Origin: Paucisalibacillus algeriensis
GTDB taxonomy: Bacteria > Bacillota > Bacilli > Bacillales > Amphibacillaceae
Reading direction: 5' to 3'
NCBI RefSeq assembly: GCF_000577245.1
Contig: NZ_CBYO010000004.1
Location: 1 to 64,000, forward strand
DNA length: 64,000 nucleotides
Shown: piece after piece, positions 7,409 to 16,104 of the stretch
Position numbering within the stretch: the first letter of the stretch is position 1
Layout of the letters: every line of letters starts with the position of its first letter
Notes under the pieces: model-generated
The model's input: the letters and a program-made list of their open reading frames with translations, nothing else
The model's database searches: none
What the model was told of the DNA's origin: nothing
Program-made: the position numbers and the translations under genes

Positions 7409-8458
7409 ATGGAAGTTTTATCTATACATAATTTAGAGAGACAAGAAAAAGATGTATTATTATTTCCTGCTATTAATTTAGCGGTAAATGCAGGAGAAGT
7501 AGTGGCCATTCATTCTAACCTTAATATTCGAGTATCATTATTGAAGATGTTTCTTGGAAAACTGCCATTAGGAAAAGGTGAGATAAAAGTTGTTGGAAAT
7601 AAGCTAGAAAAACGTCAAAAGATAAGTGACTATCAATTAGGGATAAGTTTTTTTGAGCAGGAACTTTATCAAAGGTTATCCGTACAGGATAATCTAAAGT
7701 TTTATTCCCAGCTTTATAGTTCATCACAATCTATTGATAATGTTTTAATGCTAACACAGCTAAATACACTGATAAATAAAGCTGTTCATAAACTAACCTT
7801 CTCTGAAAAAAGAAGAGTGCATTTCGCTAAAATATTACTAGAAGATCCTTTTCTTTATATTTTTGAAGAGCCAGAGTTAAATGTTGATTTAGAGACCAAG
7901 CGGGTTTTTTTAAATGTTCTGGATCATATCAAAGAAAAAGGCAAATCTGCCCTAATTTTAACTGGAAATATGGAAAATGCTATTACCGTGTCGGACGTGG
8001 TTTATCGTCTAGATGATGAAGGACTGCATCAGGTTGAGATGCTAGATGAAGTAGCCCCAACAGTTGAAGAAGCAGAAGAGGTTCCTGATAAAGAAGAAGA
8101 GGACACACCTATTACGGTTAATTTTAATAAAATTCCTACCAAAATAAATGAAAAAATTGTTTTATTTGATCCACCAGAGATCGATTATATTGAAAGTAAT
8201 GATGGACAGTCTAATGTTTTCATAAAAGGTGAAGCGTTTCCCAGTACTTTCACAATGAATGAACTGGAGGAACGTTTAATGCCATTTGGATTTTTCCGGT
8301 GCCACCGTTCTTATATTGTAAATCTCCAAAAAGTTCGAGAGGTCATTACATGGACAAGAAATAGTTATAGTTTAGTTTTGGATGATAAACCTAAATCAAC
8401 TATTCCATTATCGAAAACCAAAATGACGCAATTAAAGGAAATGTTGGGCCTAAAATAA
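7409..8458 (+). CDS. Degenerate ABC-ATPase domain fused to a LytTR DNA-binding domain
   Basis: A 349-residue regulator. Residues about 1-215 follow the fold order of an ABC ATPase, but the catalytic motifs are gone. The Walker A position reads IHSNLNIRVSLLK (no G-K-S/T), the signature reads LTFSEKRRVHFA, and Walker B reads FLYIFEEPELNVD. An acidic linker follows (about 213-235). The C-terminal LytTR domain (about 250-345) contains IDYIESNDGQSNVF and FFRCHRSYIVNLQKV, the usual DNA-binding core. It lies directly upstream of an ABC-2 ATPase-permease pair and probably controls it. ATG 7409 is preferred; GTG at 7400 is only 3 bases from the AGGGG site. The ABC-like half may sense or dock rather than hydrolyse ATP; that is inference. 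Confidence 0.85.
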   Translation: MEVLSIHNLERQEKDVLLFPAINLAVNAGEVVAIHSNLNIRVSLLKMFLGKLPLGKGEIKVVGNKLEKRQKISDYQLGISFFEQELYQRLSVQDNLKFYSQLYSSSQSIDNVLMLTQLNTLINKAVHKLTFSEKRRVHFAKILLEDPFLYIFEEPELNVDLETKRVFLNVLDHIKEKGKSALILTGNMENAITVSDVVYRLDDEGLHQVEMLDEVAPTVEEAEEVPDKEEEDTPITVNFNKIPTKINEKIVLFDPPEIDYIESNDGQSNVFIKGEAFPSTFTMNELEERLMPFGFFRCHRSYIVNLQKVREVITWTRNSYSLVLDDKPKSTIPLSKTKMTQLKEMLGLK

Positions 8459-8508
8459 GCTCCATTCAACCCGAAAATTACTCTTTTCACGAGATTTTTG
8501 CTGTCAAA

Positions 8509-8535
8509 ACCCTTATTATGTCCTAATCTAAGGGT
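8509..8535. promoter_or_regulatory. Inverted repeat ahead of the second ABC cassette, candidate operator
   Basis: ACCCTTA (8509-8515) and TAAGGGT (8529-8535) form perfect 7-base arms 13 bases apart, ending 34 bases before ATG 8569. It could be a site for the LytTR regulator or a short RNA hairpin. There is no T run, so it is not a terminator. Confidence 0.4.
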
Positions 8536-8568
8536 ACAACGAAAAAATAATCACCACGGAGGAGTAAA

Positions 8569-9420
8569 ATGGAAAATATTATTGAAGTGAAAAATTTAGC
8601 AAAGGTTTTTGGAAACCAAGCAGCATTAGAAGATGTCAATTTTAACGTAAAAAAAGGAGAGATAATTGGATTTTTAGGACCGAGTGGATCTGGGAAAACA
8701 ACCACTATAAAAATATTAACCGGTCAGTTACTACAGACTTCTGGAGAAGCTTCTGTATTCGGTGTAAAAAGTTCTGCTTTAAATAAAGGCTCTTTTCGAC
8801 AAAGAATAGGAGTGCTCTCTGATAATAGTGGCCTATACCAACGTCTTTCCATTGAAGATAATTTGAAATTATATTGTGACTTATATCATGTACCATTGAA
8901 AAGAATGGATGAGGTTTTGGATTTAGTTAACCTAGGAAACGAGAAGAAGAAAATTGTTTCTAAACTTTCAAAAGGAATGACGCAGCGTGTACTACTAGCG
9001 AGAACCCTACTTCATGAGCCGGATTTATTGTTCCTGGATGAGCCAACATCAGCTCTGGATCCTGCTAACTCACAGCAAATCCATGAAGGGCTGCGCAGGT
9101 TAAATGAAAAAGGTACAACAATTTTCTTAACCACTCATGATATGAGTGAAGCGGAAGCACTTTGTAATCGAGTGGCGTTCCTTCACAAAGGGAAAATTCA
9201 ATTATTAGATGAACCAAAAACATTACGCAGGCAGTTTGCTAATGGTAGTGTAAAAGTAGAATTGAAGAATGGTAACGTAGTAAGCATTCCTAACGGTGCT
9301 GAAGGTGCAGACGAACTTTATCAGTATATGTCCAAGAATGAAGTAGTTTCTATTCATTCCGACGAACCAACATTAGGAGATATTTTCGTACAAGTTACAG
9401 GGAAGGAGTTATTAGTATGA
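8569..9420 (+). CDS. ABC transporter ATP-binding protein (ABC-2 export type)
   Basis: A 283-residue ATPase. Walker A is GPSGSGKTTT (about 39-48), the signature is KLSKGMTQRVLLA (LSKGM instead of LSGGQ, common in this subfamily), Walker B is LLFLDEPTSALD, and the switch His lies in LTTHDMSEAE. About 60 C-terminal residues beyond the ATPase core are a variable accessory tail. RBS GGAGGAG precedes ATG 8569. It overlaps the permease by 4 bases (ATGA) and follows the ABC-LytTR gene. Unlike that neighbour, all catalytic motifs are intact. The substrate is unknown. Confidence 0.92.
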   Translation: MENIIEVKNLAKVFGNQAALEDVNFNVKKGEIIGFLGPSGSGKTTTIKILTGQLLQTSGEASVFGVKSSALNKGSFRQRIGVLSDNSGLYQRLSIEDNLKLYCDLYHVPLKRMDEVLDLVNLGNEKKKIVSKLSKGMTQRVLLARTLLHEPDLLFLDEPTSALDPANSQQIHEGLRRLNEKGTTIFLTTHDMSEAEALCNRVAFLHKGKIQLLDEPKTLRRQFANGSVKVELKNGNVVSIPNGAEGADELYQYMSKNEVVSIHSDEPTLGDIFVQVTGKELLV

Positions 9421-10127
9421 CATTATCATGGAAGCGAATTTACGCGATTTTACAAAAAGACTGGAAGGATTTATGGAGAAATTACTTTGTAAGCTCTATT
9501 ATACTTTTACCGATAGTGATGGCTGTATTTTATAGCAAAATGATGGATCAAACAATTGATTTACATTATATGATTATCAACCTTACATTGGCATCTGTTA
9601 CAGCATTTATTCAATGTGCAGTAATTGCAGAAGAAAAGGAGAAGCATACACTAAGAGGATTAATGCTTTCACCAGCATCGGTTACCGAAATTCTTATGGG
9701 AAAAAGTTTAGTAACCATAGTACTATCTGTTTTAACTCTAATTATTTGTGCTTATATCACAGGATATAACCCTACCAATATCATCATGATAGCTATTGCT
9801 TTAATTATTTCTATGGTGTTCTACCTAGCGATTGGTACAATTTTAGGATTGATTTCTAGAACAATAATCGAAGCATCCTTTATCATTATGCCAGTTATCT
9901 TTTTATTTGGTTTTGGTTCTATGCTAATGGGATTAGTTGAAAGATACCCTGCACTTTCTTTTGTAGAGTATCTACCAAACATTCAACTAGTAGAGTTTGC
10001 ATATAAGGTAGAAGAGGGAGCAGGCTTTGCTGATTTATGGAGTTATTTAGCAGTCATCGCAGCCTGGGCTGTCGTGGGTATTGTTTTATCTGGAGTCGTT
10101 TATAAGAAGCGAGAATTGGATGAGTAG
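9417..10127 (+). CDS. ABC-2 type permease, short form
   Basis: A 236-residue membrane protein with six predicted helices and no large extracytoplasmic domain (AIVMAVFYSK region, then helices near 50, 95, 120, 155 and 210). The motif EEKEKHTLRGLMLSP at about residues 74-88 is the intracellular coupling segment of ABC-2 permeases. It overlaps the ATPase gene by ATGA. Together they form a two-gene exporter under likely control of the upstream LytTR protein. A strong terminator follows. Confidence 0.88.
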   Translation: MTLSWKRIYAILQKDWKDLWRNYFVSSIILLPIVMAVFYSKMMDQTIDLHYMIINLTLASVTAFIQCAVIAEEKEKHTLRGLMLSPASVTEILMGKSLVTIVLSVLTLIICAYITGYNPTNIIMIAIALIISMVFYLAIGTILGLISRTIIEASFIIMPVIFLFGFGSMLMGLVERYPALSFVEYLPNIQLVEFAYKVEEGAGFADLWSYLAVIAAWAVVGIVLSGVVYKKRELDE

Positions 10128-10132
10128 AATAT

Positions 10133-10164
10133 AATAAGAGCGTCCGCTGAAGGACGCTCTTATT
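10133..10164. terminator. Bidirectional terminator between permease and prolyl oligopeptidase genes
   Basis: AATAAGAGCGTCC (10133-10145) pairs perfectly with GGACGCTCTTATT (10152-10164). It serves the convergent genes on both strands. Confidence 0.9.
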
Positions 10165-10166
10165 AA

Positions 10167-12191
10167 TTATTTTCCTAATTCATTATCCAAAAACGCATAA
10201 AAATCTACCCACTCATCAATCAACTTAGAGGTAGGTTTACCTAATCCATGACCAGCTTTTGCCTCAAGTCGCAACACAATAGTTGAATCCTGATCAGCTT
10301 TCTCCATTAAGGTTGCTGCAAATTTCTTAGCATGTGCTGGAACAACACGGTCATCACTTTCCGCAGTGGCTATCAACACAGGAGGGTACTTCACTCCGTT
10401 CTGAATATTATGCAGTGGTGAATATGCATAAAGGAATGGGAATTGCTCTGGATTATCGGCACTACCGTATTCCGGAATCCAGTAACGGCCTATGGTGAAT
10501 TTGTGATAACGCAGCATATCAATAACTGGTACACGGCATAAGACAGCACCATATAAATCTGGTCTTTGCACCATACAAGCGGCAACTAATAGTCCACCGT
10601 TTGAACCACCCATAATGGATAGATTTTCTTTACGCGTATAGTTGTTATTTATTAACCATTCCCCAGCAGATATAAAATCATCAAAAACATTTTGCTTATT
10701 TTCAAGCATTCCAGCTCGATGCCATTCTTCTCCGTATTCTGTACCACCTCGAAGATTCGCAACGGCATAGATACCACCTTTTTCAAGCCAACGAAGAAGT
10801 GCGGGATTAAAGGCTGGTGTCATGTTGATATTAAAACCACCATAGCCATATAAAATGACGGGGTTTTCTCCATCTAATTCGATGCCTTTTCGATGGGTTA
10901 AGAACATTGGAACTTTGGTACCGTCCTTTGAAGTGTAAAATATTTGACTGGTCTCATATTCTGATGTATCAAAAGGTATTTCAGACTCAGCAACTACCTT
11001 TAATTCCATTGTTTCCATGCTGTAGTTATAGATAACCGTTGGACTTAAGAAAGATGTAACACCAAAATAAATTTCGTTTTCATCTTTACTCTTAGTAATA
11101 TCTGTTAAAGAACCGAGGATAGGCAGCTTAATATCATGAGAGTATGTGCCATCAAGATTATATATTTTGAGTTGGTGGTGAGCATCGTGTAACAATCCAA
11201 TAACTAACTTATTATTTAATGAGATAACAAAATCTATGACATCTTCTTGCTCTGGAATAACTTCTTTCCAGTTGGATGGGTCTGGTTTATTGATATCTAC
11301 CGCAATAACTTTCCCATTTGGGGTATGTAAGTCAGTCTTGAAGTAGAAGATCGTTTCTTGGTTTGTTACATATAAGTACTCCGCATCGGCTTTGTCTAAC
11401 AGACGAATGAACTTTTCACTGGAGTTAATTGGTCTATAATAAAGACGATTTTCGGTAGCTGTTCCTAAATAAACATATAAACAAATATAATTTTCATCAT
11501 CACTGATAAAGGATGAAAACATTAGCTCTTTATCCTCGGGTTGCTCGTGAATCAGCTCATCAGCTTCTTGTGTATTGCCTAATTTGTGGAAAAATACTTT
11601 GTGATAGTTACTCTCATCCTCTGGTGCTACACTACCCGGTTCAGGAAATCTGCTATAGAAAAACCCAGCATTATCCGGTGCCCAAGTTATGCTAGTAAAT
11701 TTAACGTGTTGGATGTGATCATCTAAGTTCTTACCAGTGGAAAGGTCGTGAACTCGTATTTCTTGCCAATCACTTCCATGCGTTGAAGTAGCATATGCTA
11801 GGTATTTTCCATCCTTGCTAAAGGAATAATTCGTCATGGCAACTGTTCCGTCTTCGCTGAAATTGTTTGGATCTAGTACAACGACTTCCTTATCGTCTTC
11901 TTTTCGGAAAAGAACTGCTTGGTTTTGCAAACCGTCATTTTTTTGATAATAAAGTTTTCCTTTAACTTTTTTCGGGACAAAATACTTTGGAAAGTTCCAA
12001 AGTTCTTCTAGTCTCTTACGGTCAGCCTCTTTTGTGTTTGATCCAGAGAAATACGTAGTGCATTTTTCTCCCATCCAGTTACTCCATTCTATTGATTCAC
12101 TAGAAGTCGGATCTTCTAACCAGCGATATGGGTCACTTACTTTTGTTCCATGGTAATCTTCTACGATGTTATCTTTTTTTACGGTGATCAA
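10167..12191 (-). CDS. Prolyl oligopeptidase family serine peptidase (S9A)
   Basis: A 674-residue cytoplasmic peptidase without a signal peptide. Residues about 1-75 and 400-674 form the alpha/beta-hydrolase domain and the middle forms the beta-propeller that gates access to short peptides. Catalytic residues are visible: Ser in MGGSNGGLL (about 525), Asp in ESDDRVV (about 610) and His in KAGHGLG (about 650). NLRGGTEYGEEWH precedes the nucleophile as in the family. It cleaves after proline in short peptides. The start is TTG at 12191, 8 bases after AGGAGGG. Length matches bacterial prolyl endopeptidases (about 680-710). Confidence 0.93.
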   Translation of the reverse strand: MITVKKDNIVEDYHGTKVSDPYRWLEDPTSSESIEWSNWMGEKCTTYFSGSNTKEADRKRLEELWNFPKYFVPKKVKGKLYYQKNDGLQNQAVLFRKEDDKEVVVLDPNNFSEDGTVAMTNYSFSKDGKYLAYATSTHGSDWQEIRVHDLSTGKNLDDHIQHVKFTSITWAPDNAGFFYSRFPEPGSVAPEDESNYHKVFFHKLGNTQEADELIHEQPEDKELMFSSFISDDENYICLYVYLGTATENRLYYRPINSSEKFIRLLDKADAEYLYVTNQETIFYFKTDLHTPNGKVIAVDINKPDPSNWKEVIPEQEDVIDFVISLNNKLVIGLLHDAHHQLKIYNLDGTYSHDIKLPILGSLTDITKSKDENEIYFGVTSFLSPTVIYNYSMETMELKVVAESEIPFDTSEYETSQIFYTSKDGTKVPMFLTHRKGIELDGENPVILYGYGGFNINMTPAFNPALLRWLEKGGIYAVANLRGGTEYGEEWHRAGMLENKQNVFDDFISAGEWLINNNYTRKENLSIMGGSNGGLLVAACMVQRPDLYGAVLCRVPVIDMLRYHKFTIGRYWIPEYGSADNPEQFPFLYAYSPLHNIQNGVKYPPVLIATAESDDRVVPAHAKKFAATLMEKADQDSTIVLRLEAKAGHGLGKPTSKLIDEWVDFYAFLDNELGK

Positions 12192-12289
12192 TTATGAATC
12201 CCTCCTGAAATTGTCTTATATATAATATTCGAGAAATATTCCCTATTTCCTTTTAATAATAGGAAAATATTTAGCTATTAAATAATAAT

Positions 12290-12317
12290 TGAAACTTTTG
12301 TGGAATATAGACGTTAT
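12290..12317 (+). promoter_or_regulatory. ECF sigma factor-type promoter of the DUF4870 gene
   Basis: TGAAAC (12290-12295), a 16-base spacer beginning TTTT, and CGTTAT (12312-12317). This is the Bacillus SigW/SigX/SigM-type pattern (TGAAAC, N16, CGT). The start codon is about 50 bases downstream. Confidence 0.7.
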
Positions 12318-12368
12318 AGGTTAATAAAGATACAATAAATGCAGGAAAGTTTAGAGGAGGAGATTAAA

Positions 12369-12698
12369 ATGGCAACAACAGAAGACGATCGTTTGTTTGC
12401 AATGCTGTTATATGTATTAAGTTTTCCATTACCTGTACTAGGTCCACTATTAATATGGCTGTTAAAGCGAGATAACTCAGATTTTGTGGATTTTCATGGG
12501 AAAGAGTATTTCAATTTTATTATTTCATTCACAATTTATAGCATTGTAAGTAGTATTTTAATGATTATCCTAATTGGCTTTGTATTAATTTTTGTCGTTG
12601 GGGTTGCAGCATTAGTTCTGACTATACTTGCAGCTGTAAAGGCATTTCAAGGAGAGGCATTTAGAATGCCATTGGTTATTCGGTTTATACAGCAGTAA
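12369..12698 (+). CDS. DUF4870 domain membrane protein
   Basis: A 109-residue membrane protein of the DUF4870 (Tic20-like) family. Three hydrophobic helices: residues about 9-28 (MLLYVLSFPLPVLGPLLIWLL), 48-75 and 77-95, with the family segment FVDFHGKEYFNFIISFTIY between. Its function is not established. The ATG at 12369 is chosen because GGAGGAG lies 7 bases upstream; the frame continues upstream without a better start. It stands alone behind an ECF-type promoter, suggesting an envelope-stress role by inference. Confidence 0.85.
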   Translation: MATTEDDRLFAMLLYVLSFPLPVLGPLLIWLLKRDNSDFVDFHGKEYFNFIISFTIYSIVSSILMIILIGFVLIFVVGVAALVLTILAAVKAFQGEAFRMPLVIRFIQQ

Positions 12699-12701
12699 AG
12701 G

Positions 12702-12739
12702 GAAAACGTTCAAGTAGGAGTAACTGCTTGAACGTTTTC
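12702..12739. terminator. Strong bidirectional terminator after DUF4870 gene
   Basis: GAAAACGTTCAAGTAG (12702-12717) pairs with CTGCTTGAACGTTTTC (12724-12739) with one G-U pair and a six-base loop. Confidence 0.85.
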
Positions 12740-12786
12740 TTATTAATGTATTATTTAGCCATGATTTTTCCTTGTAGTAAATCCCG

Positions 12787-13551
12787 CTATAGCCTAAAAT
12801 TATTAAGATTAATAGTAGTATTTTTACGATGAAAAGGACAATTTGATAAGGTTGTTTCATCGTCACGTAAGAAGTACTGCTTCCATTCGTAGTTATCCGC
12901 TACACCATAACTATTGAGATCAGGATGCACTTCGATAGAATCGTAGTCCATAAGCCTTTTTCTAACACGTTCTTTTATTTTCCTTGCTCGATTTTTTGAT
13001 TTATTAAAAGTTTGCAAGACCCATCTTGGGGTAATTGCAAGCATCATTGTTTCAAAATGTCTGCTCCTGCGATTCTTATGTTCTGGGGTTGCACAATACA
13101 TGAAATATCTTTCTCCGTGAAAACAGAATTCCCAAATTGGATGATTGGCTTCAACAGGAATATCCTCTGGCCATTCTAATTTATCAACCTCAGTTAATTG
13201 AATTAGTTGTTGCCAAAATAATTGCTCATACTCCTCGACTGAATATGCCTTTTTAATCTCTTCTGGAAGTTGATAGAAAATAATTAGAGAAGTGTAATCC
13301 CCGAATTCATTCGATTTTTCTGAGTAAACTCTTAATAAGAATGCCAGTTCGTTTACGGTTGAATTTTTTCTTGGATCCCCAATAATAAATCCGTAGCGTA
13401 GTTGATTCGTTGAAAATCCAATTGTAGCAGGGATACAAGGGAATGGATTTCCCTTATCTTTTATTTTTAGTTCAAATTTTTCCAGTATAGCTCTTTCCAA
13501 TTCGTTTAAATTATTTCTATTAGACGGACTGTCTTTATATAATGTATTCAT
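12787..13551 (-). CDS. YqcI/YcgG family protein
   Basis: A 254-residue soluble protein. The family hallmark is near the N-terminus: NPFPCIPATIGFSTNQLRYGF (about 35-55), then a GDPRKNST segment; later the FCFHGERYFMYCATPEHKNRRSR block (about 145-170) and NPFHR-like end (SNCPFHRK). Family members (Pfam YqcI_YcgG) have no settled function. The conserved Cys and Arg residues resemble a cofactor-binding or redox pattern, which is inference. The ATG at 13551 has GGAGGTG 7 bases upstream; the earlier ATG at 13566 is part of that ribosome site. It is monocistronic. Confidence 0.85.
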   Translation of the reverse strand: MNTLYKDSPSNRNNLNELERAILEKFELKIKDKGNPFPCIPATIGFSTNQLRYGFIIGDPRKNSTVNELAFLLRVYSEKSNEFGDYTSLIIFYQLPEEIKKAYSVEEYEQLFWQQLIQLTEVDKLEWPEDIPVEANHPIWEFCFHGERYFMYCATPEHKNRRSRHFETMMLAITPRWVLQTFNKSKNRARKIKERVRKRLMDYDSIEVHPDLNSYGVADNYEWKQYFLRDDETTLSNCPFHRKNTTINLNNFRL

Positions 13552-13778
13552 TCGAATCACCTCCATAGGCTCTCTATAATGTATTCAGCCTAGCAGGTAA
13601 TTGGTGAAATTCTGAATTGATAATGGGCTCATAAGTTTAGTCGGAACGAACTGTTACAAAACAAAAAGGACTTACCCAATAGAATAAGGGTTTGAGTTAA
13701 GTGGAAGAAGAGAGGATGATAAATTATCCTTATTTAAAAAGGATAGAGGTGAGAGAAATAGAGAAAGGGAATGATGTA

Positions 13779-15176
13779 ATGAAAAGAATCAATTTATTCC
13801 TCTTGGCTGCAGCTGCTATTATGATTGTTTTTGTTTTTAAAAATATTTATGATAAGCAGGATCAAGTTATTTACGTAGCTATAAATGGAAATGATCAAAA
13901 TACTGGTACAAAATCAAAGCCGTTTCGCACACTAAATAAAGCGGCGTCAGAAGCAAATGCCGGGACTACCGTCCTCATACGAAAAGGAAACTATAATGAA
14001 AAGCTTGTTGTTAAACATAGTGGCACCAAATCAAAACCAATTACTTTTAAAGCCTACAACAAGGAGAAGGTTGTTCTTAGTGGGAAGGACCTAAAGGATG
14101 TTGAAGGGGATACATCTTTAGTTACGATAAATAATAAAAACTATGTGACCATAAGTGGACTAATTATCCAGGATTTATCAACTGATTTAGCAGATGAGAC
14201 AGTAATGGGGATTTATGTAACAGGCTCTAGCAATCATATTACATTAGAAAATAACACTGTACAGCGGATTGAAACCCATGCAGATGATGGGAATGGCCAT
14301 GGAATCGCTATATACGGAACTGGCAAAATGAAAGATATAAATATTTTGAATAATACGTTGGAAGATTTAAAACTCGGTTCAAGTGAATCTCTTGTTCTAA
14401 ATGGAAATATTGACGGTTTTACAGTGGATAATAATATAGTTCGACGAAGTGATAATATCGGGATTGATCTGATTGGTTATGAAGGCACCTCTAATGATAA
14501 AAAAGTAGACTATGTGCGAAATGGTATAGTGAAAAATAATCAAGTTTATGAAATATCCTCTTACGGCAACCCATCTTATGGAGAAGATTATTCTGCTGGC
14601 GGAATTTATGTAGATGGTGGAAAGAATATAACCATTGAAAAGAATACCATTTATAAAAGTGATATTGGAATTGAAGCAACCTCTGAGCATGTTAAAAAAT
14701 ACGCTGATAACATTAAGATAATAAACAATATTATTTATGACAACTTTTACACTGGGATATCGATTGGTGGGTATGATAGAGATCGGGGAGGTACGATCAA
14801 TTCTACTATCTCTCAAAATATTCTTTATCGAAATGACACGGAGGGGCTAGGTGGGGGACAGCTTTTATTACAACATGATACAAAAAACAATGTGATAGAA
14901 AGAAATATTTTATCTGCTGGACCATCGCGGATTTTTATCGCCAACTATTTTACAACCAATCAAGAAAATAAACTACAAAAGAATGTATTTCACAAAGAAA
15001 AAGGAGAGACGGGTATTTGGATATGGAAAGAGGAAGAATATACATCTTTTCATGAATTCAAAAAAGCTTCAAAAAGTGATGAGAAATCCAGTTATTTAGA
15101 TCCAAGATATCAAAATGCAAACAATTATGATTTTAGGCTGAAAAAGGATTCGCCTGCAAAGAAAATTGTAGACTAA
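13779..15176 (+). CDS. Membrane-anchored right-handed beta-helix repeat protein
   Basis: A 465-residue protein. An N-terminal signal anchor, MKRINLFLLAAAAIMIVFVFKN, is followed by the DUF1565-like lead YVAINGNDQNTGTKSKPFRTLNKAA. Then come many turns of a pectate-lyase-like parallel beta-helix (about residues 60-440), visible as repeated hxhxxNxI units such as NHITLENNTVQRI, NINILNNTLEDL and NIKIINNIIYDN. Such proteins bind or cleave polysaccharides outside the cell; no catalytic set can be assigned. The upstream frame from 13701 would add 26 charged residues ahead of the signal, so ATG 13779 (AAGGG 9 bases upstream) is preferred. Confidence 0.82.
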   Translation: MKRINLFLLAAAAIMIVFVFKNIYDKQDQVIYVAINGNDQNTGTKSKPFRTLNKAASEANAGTTVLIRKGNYNEKLVVKHSGTKSKPITFKAYNKEKVVLSGKDLKDVEGDTSLVTINNKNYVTISGLIIQDLSTDLADETVMGIYVTGSSNHITLENNTVQRIETHADDGNGHGIAIYGTGKMKDINILNNTLEDLKLGSSESLVLNGNIDGFTVDNNIVRRSDNIGIDLIGYEGTSNDKKVDYVRNGIVKNNQVYEISSYGNPSYGEDYSAGGIYVDGGKNITIEKNTIYKSDIGIEATSEHVKKYADNIKIINNIIYDNFYTGISIGGYDRDRGGTINSTISQNILYRNDTEGLGGGQLLLQHDTKNNVIERNILSAGPSRIFIANYFTTNQENKLQKNVFHKEKGETGIWIWKEEEYTSFHEFKKASKSDEKSSYLDPRYQNANNYDFRLKKDSPAKKIVD

Positions 15177-15241
15177 TTTTGTATTCTAATAATTTAGCTC
15201 TTTTGATATTTCTAAACAACTACAAGCCATATAAAAATAAA

Positions 15242-15278
15242 AGGACTCAATCCCAATAATAACAAGGGTTTGAGTCCT
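15242..15278 (-). terminator. Terminator of the tRNA-Ala gene
   Basis: On the minus strand the pairing AGGACTCAA with TTGAGTCCT, extended by GGG/CCC, is followed by TTTTATTTTTAT. It lies just past the 3' end of the tRNA. Confidence 0.8.
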
Positions 15279-15289
15279 CTCTGTATCAG

Positions 15290-15362
15290 TGGAGCATAGC
15301 GGGCTCGAACCGCTGACCTCTACACTGCCAGTGTAGCGCTCTCCCAGCTGAGCTAATGCCCC
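15290..15362 (-). tRNA. tRNA-Ala (anticodon GGC)
   Basis: A 73-base cloverleaf. The acceptor arm GGGGCAT pairs with ATGCTCC and includes the G3-U70 wobble that is the main alanine identity element. The anticodon arm CTACA-CTGGCAG-TGTAG gives anticodon GGC, and the T arm is AGCGG-TTCGAGC-CCGCT. The discriminator base is A and CCA is not encoded (the next bases are CTG). The tRNA stands alone with its own terminator, away from any rRNA operon. Confidence 0.95.
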
Positions 15363-15542
15363 GTAATATATACCATTATTATAGTCAATTTAGGAATAAT
15401 TTTCAATCCTATAAGACTGTTAGTAAAATAGAAGGTGCAACATATTGGAAAAAGAATACGTCTAATTCTATAGTGAAAAGTATAATGTTTTAGTAAGGGC
15501 ATTTTTATAAATTTCATGAAACAGTAATGATGAGGTGCTATC

Positions 15543-16073
15543 TTGAATTTTTATAAATTGATGGAAGAACAGAGAAATAGTAATTACACCTATCTGAATG
15601 AAAGAGTAGCTGTACGAAGCGTTATTTATATAAAAGACAGCGTCTTGTTAGTCCATTCAAATCGGGGCTATTATAAGTTTCCAGGCGGCGGTGTTGAAGA
15701 AATGGAAAGCCGTGAAGAATCACTAATCAGAGAGATTAGAGAAGAAACCGGTTATGTTAATTGTCAGGTGAAATATAAAATTGGAAGAGTTATGGAGAGA
15801 AGGATAGATGAATATGATAGTAATGCCTTGTTTCAAATGACTTCCCATTATTATCTTTGTGAATTGATAGATGAGTATAAAGTTAATCAGGAATTAGATG
15901 ATTATGAGCATGAAGAGCAATTTACACCTGTTTGGATCGAGCCAGAGGTAGCAATTAAGCAAAATCAAAACATTATTGATCAGCTAGACCAAAACAGCTT
16001 TCTTAGGAGAGAAAACTATGTTCTCCATCAGCTAAATCTAATCATGAAACGGAACCAAGATAAGCAACCGTAA
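15543..16073 (+). CDS. Nudix hydrolase
   Basis: A 176-residue hydrolase of nucleoside-diphosphate-linked compounds. The Nudix box is complete: GGGVEEMESREESLIREIREETGY (about residues 49-72; G-x5-E-x7-RE-U-x-EE-x-G-U), with the metal-binding Glu residues present. The preceding segment RSVIYIKDSVLLVHSNRGYYKFPGGG is the usual first beta strands. Substrate cannot be told. The start is TTG at 15543, 6 bases from GAGGTG; an in-frame ATG lies at 15561. It is followed about 30 bases later by the NagZ-like gene, with which it may be co-transcribed. Confidence 0.88.
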   Translation: MNFYKLMEEQRNSNYTYLNERVAVRSVIYIKDSVLLVHSNRGYYKFPGGGVEEMESREESLIREIREETGYVNCQVKYKIGRVMERRIDEYDSNALFQMTSHYYLCELIDEYKVNQELDDYEHEEQFTPVWIEPEVAIKQNQNIIDQLDQNSFLRRENYVLHQLNLIMKRNQDKQP

Positions 16074-16104
16074 TCTATCATTAAACTAGAGAAGGGACGA
16101 TTAC

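Noticed and set aside
12612-12866. Minus-strand frame starting with a hydrophobic segment (MKQPYQIVLFIVKILLLILIILG)
   Set aside because: It overlaps the end of the YqcI/YcgG gene, runs through a strong terminator and then antisense to DUF4870; no ribosome site.
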